Positions 37,223 through 46,542 of a DNA stretch of 53,472 bases are shown here, piece after piece. The notes under the pieces were generated by a model. That model was not told the origin of the DNA. It saw nothing but the letters and a program-made list of their open reading frames with translations, and did no database searches. Location of the stretch: contig NZ_JAPCHY010000019.1 in the NCBI RefSeq assembly GCF_026107455.2, positions 1-53,472 of the forward strand, given 5' to 3'. Position numbers and translations under genes: made by a program. Source of the DNA: Xanthomonas chitinilytica (lineage in GTDB: Bacteria > Pseudomonadota > Gammaproteobacteria > Xanthomonadales > Xanthomonadaceae). Positions within the stretch are counted from its first letter, which is position 1. The number at the start of each line of letters is the position of its first letter.

Positions 37223-38947
37223 ATGCTCAAGACCCGTGCGTCGCGCGAATTCTGGTTGCTGGCCCTGATGGCTCTGCTGGTGATCGGCGCCGGCCTCGGG
37301 CTGCGCGATCCCTGGCCCTCGGACGAGCCGCGCTTCGCGCTGGTGGCCAAGCAGATGGTGGACAGCGGCGACTGGCTGTTCCCGCACCGCGGCGACGAGC
37401 TGTATTCGGACAAGCCGCCGATGCTGATGTGGTGGCAGGCCACCCTCTACACCGTTTCCGGCAACTGGCGGCTGGCGTTCCTGCTGCCGTCGCTGCTGGC
37501 CGCACTGGGCACGCTGGCCTGCGTCTACGACCTCGGCCGCCGGCTGTGGACGCGCCGGGTCGGGCTGTACGCGGCGTGGGCGCTGCTGTTCGCGCTGCAT
37601 TTCACCTTCCAGGCCAAGAAGGCGCAGATCGACCCGCTGGTGGTGTTCTTCATCACCCTGGCCAACTACGGCCTGCTGCGCCACCTGCTGTGCGGGCCGG
37701 CATGGCGCTGGTGGGTGCTGGGCTGGTTCGCCGCCGGGCTGGGCACCATCACCAAGGGCGTGGGCGTGATCGCACTGCTGATGCTGGTGCCGGCGGCGCT
37801 GGCCGCGTGGCAGGGCTGGCCGCGGCTGCGGCTGGAACTGCGCGACGGGCGCTTCTGGCTGGGGCCGCTGGCCCTGGTGATGGCGGTGTCGGCGTGGCTG
37901 GTGCCGATGGTGGCGACGGTGCTGGCCAGCGGTTCGCCCGAGCACCGCGCCTACCTGGACGACATCCTGTTCCGGCAGACCGCCAAGCGCTACACCCAGT
38001 CCTGGGACCACCACCAGCCGTTCTGGTACCACCTGGGCACCATGCTGACGATGTGGTTGCCGGCGTTCCTGGCCGTGCCCTGGGCGATCCCGGCCTGGGC
38101 CCGGCGGCTGCGCCGGCGCGACCCGCGCTACCTGCTGCCGCTGTTGTGGTGGGGGCTGGTGGTGCTGTTCTTCTCGATCCCGGACGGCAAGCGCGACGTC
38201 TACATCCTGCCGGCGCTGCCGATGTTCTGCCTGGCGCTGGCGCCGCTGCTGCCGGGACTGTTGCGCAAACGCGGTTTCAAGGCGCTGCTGGGCGGCTTCG
38301 CGGTGGCGCTGGTCGTCGGCCTGCTGGTGGCCGGGGTGGCGGTGCTGACCGGGCAGCCGCGCTTCGAGGAGCGGCTGATGGACAGCCGCGGCATCGACCG
38401 GGCCGCCACCGATGCGCTGGCCTGGGCGGTGGTGGCGATGGGCGCCTGGGGCGTCGGCAGCCTGCTGCTGTTCGGCTGGCGACGGCTGCAGGCCGCGCTG
38501 GTGTCGATCCTGGCGGTGATCTGGGTGCTGTATGGGCTGGTCGGCTACCCGTTGCTCAACGATTCAGGCTCGGCGCGGGGCCTGATGCGCAGCGCCGGCC
38601 AGCGGATCGGCGCGGAGGCCGAACTGGGGCTAGTGGCCTGGAAGGAACAGAACCTGCTGATGGCCGACCGTGCCGCGGTCACGTTCGGCTTCAAGGTGCC
38701 GTGGGACGAGCAGCTGCGCCGCGGCGTGGCCTGGCAGGCGCAGGCGCCGGAGCGGCGCTGGTTGCTGGTGCAGGAGGCGGCGCTGCTGGCCTGTGTCGAC
38801 CGCAGCCGCAGCGAAATGGCCGGGATCGCCAACCGTCGTCGCTGGTGGCTGGTGCCGCCCACCGCGATCAGGGGAGAATGCGCGGCCAGCGAGCAGGAGC
38901 GGCAGCGCGAGCGGCGCCAGCAGGACGAGGACGCGGCCGACGGCTGA
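37223..38947 (+). CDS. ArnT/PMT-like glycosyltransferase (GT-C fold, family 39/83-like)
   Basis: 574 residues with about 11-12 membrane segments. The first periplasmic loop has the acidic motif of lipid-linked sugar transferases (DPWPSDEPRFALVAKQM, about 29-45), followed by SDKPPMLMWWQA. These enzymes transfer a sugar from undecaprenyl phosphate to lipid A, glycans or proteins. The PF13231-like core is clear; the acceptor is unknown and annotation as ArnT itself would be too specific. It follows rsmB by 20 bp and precedes an O-antigen-ligase-like gene, opening a surface-glycan block. The C-terminus ends in an acidic/Gln/Arg tail. Confidence 0.85.
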   Translation: MLKTRASREFWLLALMALLVIGAGLGLRDPWPSDEPRFALVAKQMVDSGDWLFPHRGDELYSDKPPMLMWWQATLYTVSGNWRLAFLLPSLLAALGTLACVYDLGRRLWTRRVGLYAAWALLFALHFTFQAKKAQIDPLVVFFITLANYGLLRHLLCGPAWRWWVLGWFAAGLGTITKGVGVIALLMLVPAALAAWQGWPRLRLELRDGRFWLGPLALVMAVSAWLVPMVATVLASGSPEHRAYLDDILFRQTAKRYTQSWDHHQPFWYHLGTMLTMWLPAFLAVPWAIPAWARRLRRRDPRYLLPLLWWGLVVLFFSIPDGKRDVYILPALPMFCLALAPLLPGLLRKRGFKALLGGFAVALVVGLLVAGVAVLTGQPRFEERLMDSRGIDRAATDALAWAVVAMGAWGVGSLLLFGWRRLQAALVSILAVIWVLYGLVGYPLLNDSGSARGLMRSAGQRIGAEAELGLVAWKEQNLLMADRAAVTFGFKVPWDEQLRRGVAWQAQAPERRWLLVQEAALLACVDRSRSEMAGIANRRRWWLVPPTAIRGECAASEQERQRERRQQDEDAADG

Positions 38948-39074
38948 GTCCTCCTGCCGGGAGTGGAGGCAATGTGGCAGCGGTCCCGGGGCGCAGTGGC
39001 GCGACCGGAGGCCGGTACGGGCAGGCAGGGCTCCGGCAGGGGCGGTTCAGAGCGCAGGGTTCAGGATTTTGGCA

Positions 39075-40367
39075 ATGAAGCACGATGAGGCGCTCGCGGT
39101 GGCCGGTACGGCTCCTTCCCATGGCCCCGACGCACGCACCCGCGCGCTGCGATGGCTGGCCTCGGCGGCGTTGTTCTGCCTGCCGGCACTGGTGGTCAAC
39201 ACCCCCTGGAACCTGCTGCCGTTCGGCCTGCTGCTGCTGTTCAGCAGCGTGCTGGGCATCGACCACCTGTGGCGCGGACGGTCGTTGGCCGGGCCTCCGG
39301 TGCGGGCGCTGGTGTGGCTGATGCTGGCGGTGCTGCTGTTGTCGGCGCTGTCGGTCTGGTGGTTCGGGCAGGAGTTGCGCGATATCGACAACCGCAGCCG
39401 GTTCCTGGTGATGCCCTGGACGGCGCTGTGGATATGCGCGCTGCAGCCGCGCGCCTCGATGCTGTGGGTCGGCGCGCTGGCCGGGTTGTTCGGCGCGTTG
39501 CTGGTGGCGGTGGTGCAGGTGGCCGGCGGCGCCTGGCGCGCCGAGGGCTGGACCAACGCCATCGTGCTGGCCGACATCGTGCTGATGCTGATGGTGCTGC
39601 TGGTGTTCTGCCGGCCGCACGGGCAATGGCGCTGGGTCGCGGCCGGCATGATCGCCGGCTGTGCGGTGATCGTGCTGACCGGCAGCCGCGGGGTATGGCT
39701 GGCATTGCTGGCGCTGCTGGTGGTGATGAGCCTGTGCCTGCGCTGGCGCACCGGTCGCACCCGGTTGCTGACCCTGGTCGGGCTGGTGGCGGTGGCGGCG
39801 ACGCTGGTGCTGACGGTGCCGGGCCTGAGCGAGCGGATGCGCCTGGACGAGCTCAAGCAGGACGTCGAGCGGCTGGAGCAGGGCGACAGCGATTCCTCGG
39901 CCGGCGCGCGGGTCGAACGGCTGCAGGTGGCGTGGGAAACCTTCCTCGAGCATCCGTGGATGGGAGTGGGCATCGGCCATTTCGACGAGGCGATGAAGCG
40001 GCTGCCGGTATGCGATGGGGCCGGCAGCGACATAAGGCGCTGCCACCTGGACCACGCCCACAACGACCTGGCCGAATGGGCCGCCACCCAGGGTGCGCCC
40101 GGGGCACTGCTGCTGCTGGCGGTATACGGGCTGCCGCTGCTGCTGTTCGTGCGGCTGCACCGGCGCAGCGCCGAAACCACGTTCCGCGGCCCGGCCGCGG
40201 CCGGGATCATGATCGTGGTGGCCTACGCGCTGTGCGGCATGACCCAGTCGATGTTCGCCCACCAGATCACCGCCAGCTTCTACGTGTGCGCGGTGGGCGT
40301 GCTGACCGGGCTGGCGTTGCTGGAACCGCGTTCGCGCCCAGCCGCGGCCGGTCAGGCGCGGGGCTGA
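39075..40367 (+). CDS. O-antigen ligase family (WaaL/Wzy_C) membrane protein
   Basis: 430 residues with about 10-12 membrane helices and the family signature in the large periplasmic loop: EHPWMGVGIGHF..., then HAHNDLAEWAATQG with the conserved His. WaaL proteins join undecaprenyl-linked O-antigen to lipid A-core in the periplasm; Wzy polymerases share the same domain and cannot be excluded. ATG at 39075 (MKHDEALAV). It ends 16 bp inside the end of the convergent glycosyltransferase gene. Confidence 0.85.
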   Translation: MKHDEALAVAGTAPSHGPDARTRALRWLASAALFCLPALVVNTPWNLLPFGLLLLFSSVLGIDHLWRGRSLAGPPVRALVWLMLAVLLLSALSVWWFGQELRDIDNRSRFLVMPWTALWICALQPRASMLWVGALAGLFGALLVAVVQVAGGAWRAEGWTNAIVLADIVLMLMVLLVFCRPHGQWRWVAAGMIAGCAVIVLTGSRGVWLALLALLVVMSLCLRWRTGRTRLLTLVGLVAVAATLVLTVPGLSERMRLDELKQDVERLEQGDSDSSAGARVERLQVAWETFLEHPWMGVGIGHFDEAMKRLPVCDGAGSDIRRCHLDHAHNDLAEWAATQGAPGALLLLAVYGLPLLLFVRLHRRSAETTFRGPAAAGIMIVVAYALCGMTQSMFAHQITASFYVCAVGVLTGLALLEPRSRPAAAGQARG

Positions 40368-41170
40368 TCGCCCGGCGGGTCGGCCACCGGCTGCCCGTTC
40401 TGCAGCAGCCACAGCATGATGGTCTTCTGCCGCACGTAGTTGGCGCGCACGTAGGCGTAGACCAGGCCATGCCAGCCGTCGCGGAAGCCGCCGCGCAGCA
40501 GCCAGCCGCGCCAGAAGCGCCAGGCCGGCGCCAGCACCAGCTTGCCCAGCGTGGCGCGCTTGCCGCGGGCGAATTCGTGTTCGGCCATCATCCGCGCGTA
40601 GCGCTGGGTCTTGGCCAGTTGCTGTTCCAGCGAACGGTAGGGGTAGTGGATCAGGTCGCCCTGCAGCGTGGCGACCGCGCCGTCGACGCTGGCCGCCTCG
40701 TGGATCTCGCGCTTGCCGCGCCAGCCGCCGCGGCGGCGGTCGAACAGGCGCAGCACCCGGTCGGGGTAGGCGTTGCCGTGGCGCAGGAAGCGGCCGAAGT
40801 AGTCCGACAGCCGCGCGAAGCGGTAGCCGTCGACGCCGCCGAAGCCGTCGGCCTGCGCGCGCAGGATCGATTCGCGCAGCGCCTCGCCGACCCGCTCGTC
40901 GGCATCCAGGCACAGCACCCAGTCGTGCCGGGCCTGCTCGACGCAGAACGCCTTCTGGCTGCGGAAGCCGTCGAACGGCCGCTGCAGCACACGCGCGCCG
41001 GCGGCCTCGGCGATGGCCACGGTGGCGTCGCCGGAGTACGAGTCCACCACCACGATCTCGTCGCAGAAGGCCAGCGAGGCCAGGCAGTCGCCGATGCGGT
41101 CGGCTTCGTTGAACGCGATAATGCAGGCGGAAATACGAGGCCGTTCAGTGGGAGCGGTCGATGAGGACAT
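40352..41170 (-). CDS. GT2 family glycosyltransferase, LPS core WaaE/KdtX type
   Basis: 272 residues, cytoplasmic face of the inner membrane. GT-A fold: ISACIIAFNEADRI (about 13-26), VVVDSYSGDAT, and the DXD-like metal motif CLDADERV (about 87-94). The C-terminal half (WRGKREIHEAASVDG, LIHYPYRSLEQQ) matches LOS core beta-1,4-glucosyltransferases of the WaaE family. ATG at 41170; the divergent gene's start lies 4 bp away, so its promoter must be inside that gene. Its 3' end overlaps the O-antigen ligase gene by 16 bp. Confidence 0.87.
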   Translation of the reverse strand: MSSSTAPTERPRISACIIAFNEADRIGDCLASLAFCDEIVVVDSYSGDATVAIAEAAGARVLQRPFDGFRSQKAFCVEQARHDWVLCLDADERVGEALRESILRAQADGFGGVDGYRFARLSDYFGRFLRHGNAYPDRVLRLFDRRRGGWRGKREIHEAASVDGAVATLQGDLIHYPYRSLEQQLAKTQRYARMMAEHEFARGKRATLGKLVLAPAWRFWRGWLLRGGFRDGWHGLVYAYVRANYVRQKTIMLWLLQNGQPVADPPGDQPRA

Positions 41171-41174
41171 GTGG

Positions 41175-42230
41175 ATGGCCGAATACCTGCTGTTTGCGAC
41201 GGAGCGCTATGCGTTGCCTATTCTCGCGCCTCTGGCCCGGGCGTTGCACGCGTCGGGGCAGTCGGTGTCGGCCTGGTTCGAGGGCGGCGCCGCCGGCGCG
41301 CGGCTGCCGGACGTGGCCGGGGTCGGCCTGAAGCAGGCGCTGGCATTGCGCCCGCGCGCGGTGTTCAGCGCCGCCAACTGGGTGCCGCCGTTCGTGGCCG
41401 GGGCCAAGGTGCAGCTGTTCCACGGTTTCAACGTGCAGAAGCGCGAGGACGCCCGCGGCCATTTCCGGGTGCGCGGGCTGTTCGACCTGTACTGCACGCA
41501 GGGGCCGGCCACCACCGCGCCGTTCCGCGAGCTGGCGCAGCGCGAAGGCCATTTCGCGGTTGCCGAGACCGGCTGGCCGAAGCTCGACCCGCTGTTCCGC
41601 GACGACGGCGGCGAGAGCGCCGCGTTGCGCGCGCCGGCCGGTGGCCGGCCGGTGGTGCTGTTCGGCTCCACCTTCACCGAGCGCCTGAGCGCGGCGCCGC
41701 ACCTGCACGCGCAGATCGCCGCCGACATCGCCGGCGGCGAGCGCTACTGGCTGCTGACCCTGCATCCCAAGTGCCCGCCGGCGCTGTTCGAGCGCTACCG
41801 TGCGCTGGCCGGCGCCAACGCGCGCTTCATCGAGCCGGAGCAGGTGATGGCGGCGCAACGTGCGGCCGACGTGCTGGTGTCGGACACCTCGTCGATCGTT
41901 TCCGAGTTCATCGTCCAGCACAAGCCGGTGGTGACCTTCCGCAACCGGGTGCCGCAGCCGCACATGCTCGATTTCGACGACCCGGCGCAGCTGCCGGCGT
42001 TGCTGGCGCGCGCGCTGGACCCGGAGCCGGCGCTGCTGGCGCAGATCCGCCGCTATGCCGATTCGATCCACCCCTTCCGCGACGGCCTGTCGTCGGAGCG
42101 GGTGATCGCCGCCACCGAGGACTTCATCGCCGGCGAGATGGGCGTGCTGCGGCCCAAGCCGTGGGGCGCGCGCCTGCGCGCGCTGCAGATCCGCCGCGAG
42201 CTGGGCTACTGGGGGCCGGCGCGGCGCTGA
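41175..42230 (+). CDS. CDP-glycerol glycerophosphotransferase-like protein
   Basis: 351 residues with a GT-B-like C-terminal half. The key family stretch SDTSSIVSEFIVQHKPVVTFRN (positions about 236-257) and TLHPKCPPALF match the TagB/TagF-like domain of CDP-glycerol glycerophosphotransferases, although gram-negative members probably act on LPS or capsule rather than teichoic acid. ATG at 41175 (MAEYLLFATERY) has GAGG 8 bp upstream; an ATG at 41169 is also in frame. It sits within the LPS block, so a core or O-antigen phosphoglycerol/sugar transfer role is plausible. Acceptor unknown. Confidence 0.75.
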   Translation: MAEYLLFATERYALPILAPLARALHASGQSVSAWFEGGAAGARLPDVAGVGLKQALALRPRAVFSAANWVPPFVAGAKVQLFHGFNVQKREDARGHFRVRGLFDLYCTQGPATTAPFRELAQREGHFAVAETGWPKLDPLFRDDGGESAALRAPAGGRPVVLFGSTFTERLSAAPHLHAQIAADIAGGERYWLLTLHPKCPPALFERYRALAGANARFIEPEQVMAAQRAADVLVSDTSSIVSEFIVQHKPVVTFRNRVPQPHMLDFDDPAQLPALLARALDPEPALLAQIRRYADSIHPFRDGLSSERVIAATEDFIAGEMGVLRPKPWGARLRALQIRRELGYWGPARR

Positions 42231-42237
42231 TCCGGGT

Positions 42238-43743
42238 TCACCAGCGCAGCTTGCGCCGGGCCAGCGCCTGCGACAGCTGCGCGAACACCGCACGCGCCTC
42301 GGCCTCGGGCAGGAAGCGCAGCTGCAGCGATGGCCCGGCACCGGCGCCGGCGGTGTCCAGGGTGAGGGTGGCGGTGCCGAAGCGACGGTCCAGCGGCGAG
42401 CGGCTGAGCTGCAGTGCCTGCAGCTTGTCCAGTTCGGCGAAGCGCCACCAGCGGTTCCACCAGCCGCCGCGCAGCGCGACCCGCTGCGCGTCGATCGACC
42501 AGCCCATGCGCTGGATCTGCCGCTGCGCCTTGAACGCCGACCACGGCAGCCACAGCAGCGGCAGCAGCCCCCAGTATCCGAGATGCCAGCAGGCGGCCAT
42601 GGTCAGCGGCAGCAGCAGCCACAGCGACGGCAGGCACAACCGCCACCAGCCTTGCCGCGCCACCGGCCGCCATTCTTCGGGCGGCCACTGCACGTGCGGC
42701 AGCAGGTGCCGCACCAGCGCATCGCAGGCCTGTGGCGTGGCGATCGGTGCCAGTTCCTTGAGCGCGCGGCCGTGTTCGTCCTGCGGATTGCCCGAGGCGA
42801 TGTCGATGCGCAGGCTGCGGCGGCCGAACAGCCGGTGCAGCAGGCCCTCGCGCAAGGTCCAGGCCTGGATGCGGCGGCGCGCGGCACTGGTGCGCAGGCG
42901 GGTCAGCAGGCCGCGTTCCACCGTCAGCCGGCGCTCGGCCTCGGTCAGGCGGAAGCCGTGGTACTGCAGCAGCGCCAGCCCCACCGACAGCAGCCGCATC
43001 ACCGCCAGCAGGAACAGCAGCGAGGTGGTGACCGTGATCGCGGTGGTCCAGGCGCCCAGCTGCAGGTGGCTGGCATAGCCGAACACCTGCCGGCCCTGCT
43101 GTTGCAGGAAGTCCTCCACCACCTGGCGCGGGAACATCTGGTAGCCGGCGCCGAAGGCGGCGGCCAGCACCACCATCGCCCGGTTGGAGATCAGCCCCAG
43201 CCGCACCAGCTCGGCGGTGGGCAGGGCCAGCAGCACCTCCGTGCTCGGCTCCCCGGCGCTGTCGTCGACGGCCTGGCTGCTGCCGCGGTGGCGCACCAGC
43301 CGCTCCAGCGCCAGTGCCTGGTCCAGCTTCAGCACCCGCATCTGCGCTTCGGGCTTGTGCCCGCCGGCCGACTCCAGCCGCAGTTCGGCCACCCCGAACA
43401 GCCGGTGCAGCATGTTCTGGTGGACGACCACGTTGTGGATGCGGGCGAACGGGATCTCGCGCCGGTTGCGCTGCAACAGGCCGCTGCGGATGCTCAGGCC
43501 GTCGCTGCCGATGCGGTAGCGATAGGTCAGGTACTGCAGCACCGAGATCGCCACCAGCACCACCACCACCGTCAGGGTGACCAGGTGGTCGGCCAGGTCG
43601 TTGCGGTCGCCGCGGCTGCCGAAGATCAGCAGCGCCAGCAGCGGCACCATGAACTGGCGGATCTGCTGCAGCAGCACGAACAGCCAGGACCACGGATGCA
43701 GCCGCCGCTCCTGGCCGGCGCCGGTGTCGGCCAGGGAGCTCAC
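42238..43743 (-). CDS. Bacterial PH-domain (bPH_2/DUF304) membrane protein, long, YdbT-like
   Basis: 501 residues with three bacterial pleckstrin-like domains (bPH_2) separated by pairs of membrane helices, as in B. subtilis YdbT. Repeated markers: YRIGSDGLSIRSGLLQRNRREIPFARIHNV, FRLTEAERRLTVERGLL and a degenerate last copy (SIDAQRVALRGGWWNRWWRF). The start is a GTG at 43743 that overlaps the upstream gene stop (GTGA). The two-gene cassette is common in Gram-negative and Gram-positive bacteria; YdbS/YdbT have been linked to antimicrobial-compound resistance in Bacillus, but the role here is unknown. Confidence 0.83.
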   Translation of the reverse strand: MSSLADTGAGQERRLHPWSWLFVLLQQIRQFMVPLLALLIFGSRGDRNDLADHLVTLTVVVVLVAISVLQYLTYRYRIGSDGLSIRSGLLQRNRREIPFARIHNVVVHQNMLHRLFGVAELRLESAGGHKPEAQMRVLKLDQALALERLVRHRGSSQAVDDSAGEPSTEVLLALPTAELVRLGLISNRAMVVLAAAFGAGYQMFPRQVVEDFLQQQGRQVFGYASHLQLGAWTTAITVTTSLLFLLAVMRLLSVGLALLQYHGFRLTEAERRLTVERGLLTRLRTSAARRRIQAWTLREGLLHRLFGRRSLRIDIASGNPQDEHGRALKELAPIATPQACDALVRHLLPHVQWPPEEWRPVARQGWWRLCLPSLWLLLPLTMAACWHLGYWGLLPLLWLPWSAFKAQRQIQRMGWSIDAQRVALRGGWWNRWWRFAELDKLQALQLSRSPLDRRFGTATLTLDTAGAGAGPSLQLRFLPEAEARAVFAQLSQALARRKLRW

Positions 43744-44267
43744 AGGGCGTCGTCGTCGTGGTCGAGCTGGCGCGCCAGGCGGTCGCGCAGGCGCTCGGCG
43801 TCGTCCTGGTCCAGCCCGGCGATCGATACCGCATTGAAGCGGCTGCCGGCGGTATGCACCACCAGCGTGCCCAGGCGCGCGGCGCGTTCCAGCGGGCCGC
43901 GCCGCAGGTCCAGGTGCTGCACGCGCGAGATCGGCACCCGGGTCTCGCTCTGCCACCAGTGCCCGCGTCGCAGCGCCAGCCCGTGGTCGTCCAGTTGCCA
44001 GAAAGTGCGGCGATGGCGGCGGAACGCGAACCAGCCGCCGGCCGCCGCGCCCAGCAGGCCGCTGGCGGCCAGCGTCGCCGGCAGCTGGCCGCCGCGCAGC
44101 ACCAGCGCGAAGATGCCCGAGCCGATCATCAGCGCGATGGCCATGGTCAGCCCGCCCGCGGTCGCCGCCAGCAGGGCGCCGCGCGGCGGCAGCGGTTGCC
44201 AGCCCGGCGCGGGATCGGCGGCCGGCAGCGCGGGAAGTTCGGGCGGATCGTTGTGCGGTTCGTGCAA
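43740..44267 (-). CDS. Bacterial PH-domain (bPH_2) membrane protein, short, YdbS-like
   Basis: 175 residues: two membrane helices (about 38-80), then one bPH_2 domain (FWQLDDHGLALRRGHWWQSETRVPISRVQHLDL, starting near residue 89). This is the YdbS-type partner of the long PH protein downstream, coupled by a 4-bp overlap. Start at ATG 44267 (MHEPHNDPPELPA), with AGGAG upstream on the minus strand. Function unknown. Confidence 0.82.
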   Translation of the reverse strand: MHEPHNDPPELPALPAADPAPGWQPLPPRGALLAATAGGLTMAIALMIGSGIFALVLRGGQLPATLAASGLLGAAAGGWFAFRRHRRTFWQLDDHGLALRRGHWWQSETRVPISRVQHLDLRRGPLERAARLGTLVVHTAGSRFNAVSIAGLDQDDAERLRDRLARQLDHDDDAL

Positions 44268-44335
44268 GGAGGTTCTCCAGCGGATGCGCCGGCGAGCCTA
44301 ACACCGTTGCATGGCGGCCGATGCCGCCGGCCGCG

Positions 44336-45472
44336 CTACTGCGAGGCCAGGATCAGCGCGTCGACGTCGAGGTGGTGCCCGGCGCGTTCGGCCTTGGTCC
44401 GCAGGTACTGTTCGTTCTCGGCGGTGATCTCGCCGGTGACCGGGATGCAATCGACCACGTCGATGCCGGCATTGCGCAGGCGCTGCGCCTTGGTCGGGTT
44501 GTTGGTCAGCAGCTGGATGCGCTGCACGCCCAGCCCGTGCAGCATCGCCACCGCGCTGCCGTAGCGACGCTCGTCGGCGCCGAAGCCGAGTTGCGCGTCG
44601 GCATCGATGGTGTCCAGGCCGTCGTGCTGGTAGCCGTAGGCACGCATCTTGGCGGCGATGCCGGTGCCGCGGCCTTCCTGGTCCAGGTACAGCAACACGC
44701 CGCCGCCCAGTTCCTTGAGCTTGGCCAGGCCGTGGCGCAGCTGGTCGCCGCAGTCGCACTTGAGCGACCCGAACAGGTCGCCGGTGAGGCAGGACGAATG
44801 CACGCGCACCGGCACCACGCCCTGCAGGTCCGGCTCGCCGACGATGATGGCGACCTGGTCGCGCTGCGCCACGCCGCCACGGAACACGGCGAATTCGGTC
44901 ATGCCGACGCTGCGCAGCGGCACCGGCGAGCGTGCGACCAGTTCGTAGTCGCGCGCCGCGCGGGCCGCGCCCTGCTGCAGGTCCTGCAACGAGACGCCGA
45001 CGCAGCCGTCGAAGGCGGTGGCGTCCGCTGCCAGCGTGGTGGCGACCATCGCCGGCAGCAGCAGGCCCAGCCGGGCCACTTCCACCGCGGCGGCGTCGAG
45101 CTCGTCGCCGGCGGTCCAGCCGGGCGGGATCGGTGCCGCGTCGCGCAGGTAGCCCAGTGCGGGCAGTTCGTCGAAGCCCAGCCCGGCCAGCGGCACCCGC
45201 GCTCCGGTCTCGGCGTCGGCGCCGAGGATGCGGGTGCGCGCCGCGGTCAGGAACAGGTAGTGCCGTTGTCCGGCGGCCTGGGCGAAGGCGTCGAAGCCGG
45301 CGGCGGTGCTGCTGTCCAGGGCGATGGCGGCCAGCCGCCGGCCGCTGCCGTCGGCGATCAGCACCGGCCGGCCGGCGCGCAGCTCGGCGACGGCGCGTTC
45401 GCAGCGGATCGTTGCCGGGTCGCCGAAGTGGGCCGCCGGGAGCTTGGGGGAGGGGGCGGGCGAAGAGGTCAT
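44336..45472 (-). CDS. ribA: GTP cyclohydrolase II with long N-terminal extension
   Basis: 378 residues. The C-terminal half (about 180-378) is a full RibA: zinc ligands in [45 protein letters not shown] and [11 protein letters not shown]. It opens GTP to start riboflavin synthesis. Residues 1-170 look like a decayed DHBP synthase (RibB)-type domain ([18 protein letters not shown]...) but lack its acidic metal and phosphate motifs. It is therefore either a RibBA whose first half has lost activity or a regulatory extension; E. coli RibA has about 196 residues. ATG at 45472 has AGGTGA upstream. It is 53 bp after lpxL. Confidence 0.85.
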   Translation of the reverse strand: MTSSPAPSPKLPAAHFGDPATIRCERAVAELRAGRPVLIADGSGRRLAAIALDSSTAAGFDAFAQAAGQRHYLFLTAARTRILGADAETGARVPLAGLGFDELPALGYLRDAAPIPPGWTAGDELDAAAVEVARLGLLLPAMVATTLAADATAFDGCVGVSLQDLQQGAARAARDYELVARSPVPLRSVGMTEFAVFRGGVAQRDQVAIIVGEPDLQGVVPVRVHSSCLTGDLFGSLKCDCGDQLRHGLAKLKELGGGVLLYLDQEGRGTGIAAKMRAYGYQHDGLDTIDADAQLGFGADERRYGSAVAMLHGLGVQRIQLLTNNPTKAQRLRNAGIDVVDCIPVTGEITAENEQYLRTKAERAGHHLDVDALILASQ

Positions 45473-45525
45473 CGAGTCACCTAATGGGGATGCCGGCAGC
45501 GGATTCAACATGCGCCGGCAGCCGC

Positions 45526-46446
45526 TCAGTGCGGATGCCGCGCGGTGGCGTAGGGATTGGCTTCGCCGCTGCCGGGCGGGCGCAGGGTGTAGCGCTTGTA
45601 GGTCCACTGGTACTGCGCCGGCGCGCGCCGGGCGATGCGTTCGATGCCGGCGTTGAGGGTGGTCGCGGCGGTCAGCGGGTCGGGATCGGCGATCGACGCC
45701 GGCGCCGGTTCCACGTGCAGGGCGAACTGCAGGTCCGGGCCGGTGCGTTCGCACCAGGCATAGAGCACGGCGGCGCCGGTACGTTCGGCCAGGCGGTTGA
45801 CCAGGGTCATGGTCAGCGCCTGGACGCCGAAGAACGGGGCGAACACGCCATCGCCGGCCTTGGGCTGCTGGTCGGGCAGGATCCCGACCGCGCCGCCGTC
45901 CTTGAGCACCTTGAACAGCTGCCGCACCGCCGGCCCCTCGGCCCGCACCTGGCGGATGTTGTCGCCGCCGCGCACCTGCTGCAGGAAGGCGTCGCCCACC
46001 GCCGAGGCCGGCGGCGCATAGACGATGGCGATCGGTCCGCGCGAGGCCAGCCACTGGTTGAGCAGCTCCCAGTTGCCGTAATGCGGGGCCACCACGATCA
46101 CGCCCTTGCCGGCGGCCAGCGCGGCGTCGTACAGCGCCTGCCCATGGCGCTCGCGCAGGCTGCGGGCGAGGTTGTCGGCCGGCGGCCGGGTCCACAGCCG
46201 CAGCGTTTCCAGCGCCTGCCGCGCGGTGGTGCGCATGACCTGCCGGTGCAGCTCGGTGCGTTCGCCGGGCGCCAGTTCGGGCAAGGCCAGCTCCAGGTTG
46301 CGGCGGGTGACCCGGCTCTCGCGGGCATCGAGCCGGATCCACAGCCAGGCCAGCGCGTCGGCGAAGCCGCGCAGCCAGGGCCAGGGCAGGCGGGCGAGCA
46401 GGGCGGTGGTCCGGTAGAGGAGTCGGGCGGTGGTGTCCGGTTTCAT
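45526..46446 (-). CDS. Lipid A biosynthesis acyltransferase (LpxL/HtrB family)
   Basis: 306 residues, inner-membrane anchored near the N-terminus. The catalytic HX4D/E motif is [11 protein letters not shown] (His then Glu five residues later, about 117-127), followed by [20 protein letters not shown], typical of late lipid A acyltransferases. It adds a secondary acyl chain to Kdo2-lipid IVA. Whether it is LpxL, LpxM or LpxP cannot be decided here. It is divergent from dtd, with ribA downstream on the same strand. Confidence 0.9.
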   Translation of the reverse strand: MKPDTTARLLYRTTALLARLPWPWLRGFADALAWLWIRLDARESRVTRRNLELALPELAPGERTELHRQVMRTTARQALETLRLWTRPPADNLARSLRERHGQALYDAALAAGKGVIVVAPHYGNWELLNQWLASRGPIAIVYAPPASAVGDAFLQQVRGGDNIRQVRAEGPAVRQLFKVLKDGGAVGILPDQQPKAGDGVFAPFFGVQALTMTLVNRLAERTGAAVLYAWCERTGPDLQFALHVEPAPASIADPDPLTAATTLNAGIERIARRAPAQYQWTYKRYTLRPPGSGEANPYATARHPH

Positions 46447-46542
46447 CCCCGCAAGTCTAGCCGCTGGCGGCGGTGCGCCGGTCGCGGTGCCGGCGGATGC
46501 TATGGTCTGCGGCCCTCTTCACGGACCGTCGGGAACCCCGCC

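Noticed and set aside
37223..38947. Naming the glycosyltransferase gene arnT
   Set aside because: The acidic loop motif and topology fit the superfamily, but aminoarabinose pathway partners (arnBCADEF) are absent from the neighbourhood.
41169..41175. ATG at 41169 as start of the CDP-glycerol-transferase-like gene
   Set aside because: The GAGG ribosome site is only about 2 bp from it but 8 bp from the ATG at 41175, so 41175 is preferred. The earlier ATG cannot be fully excluded.
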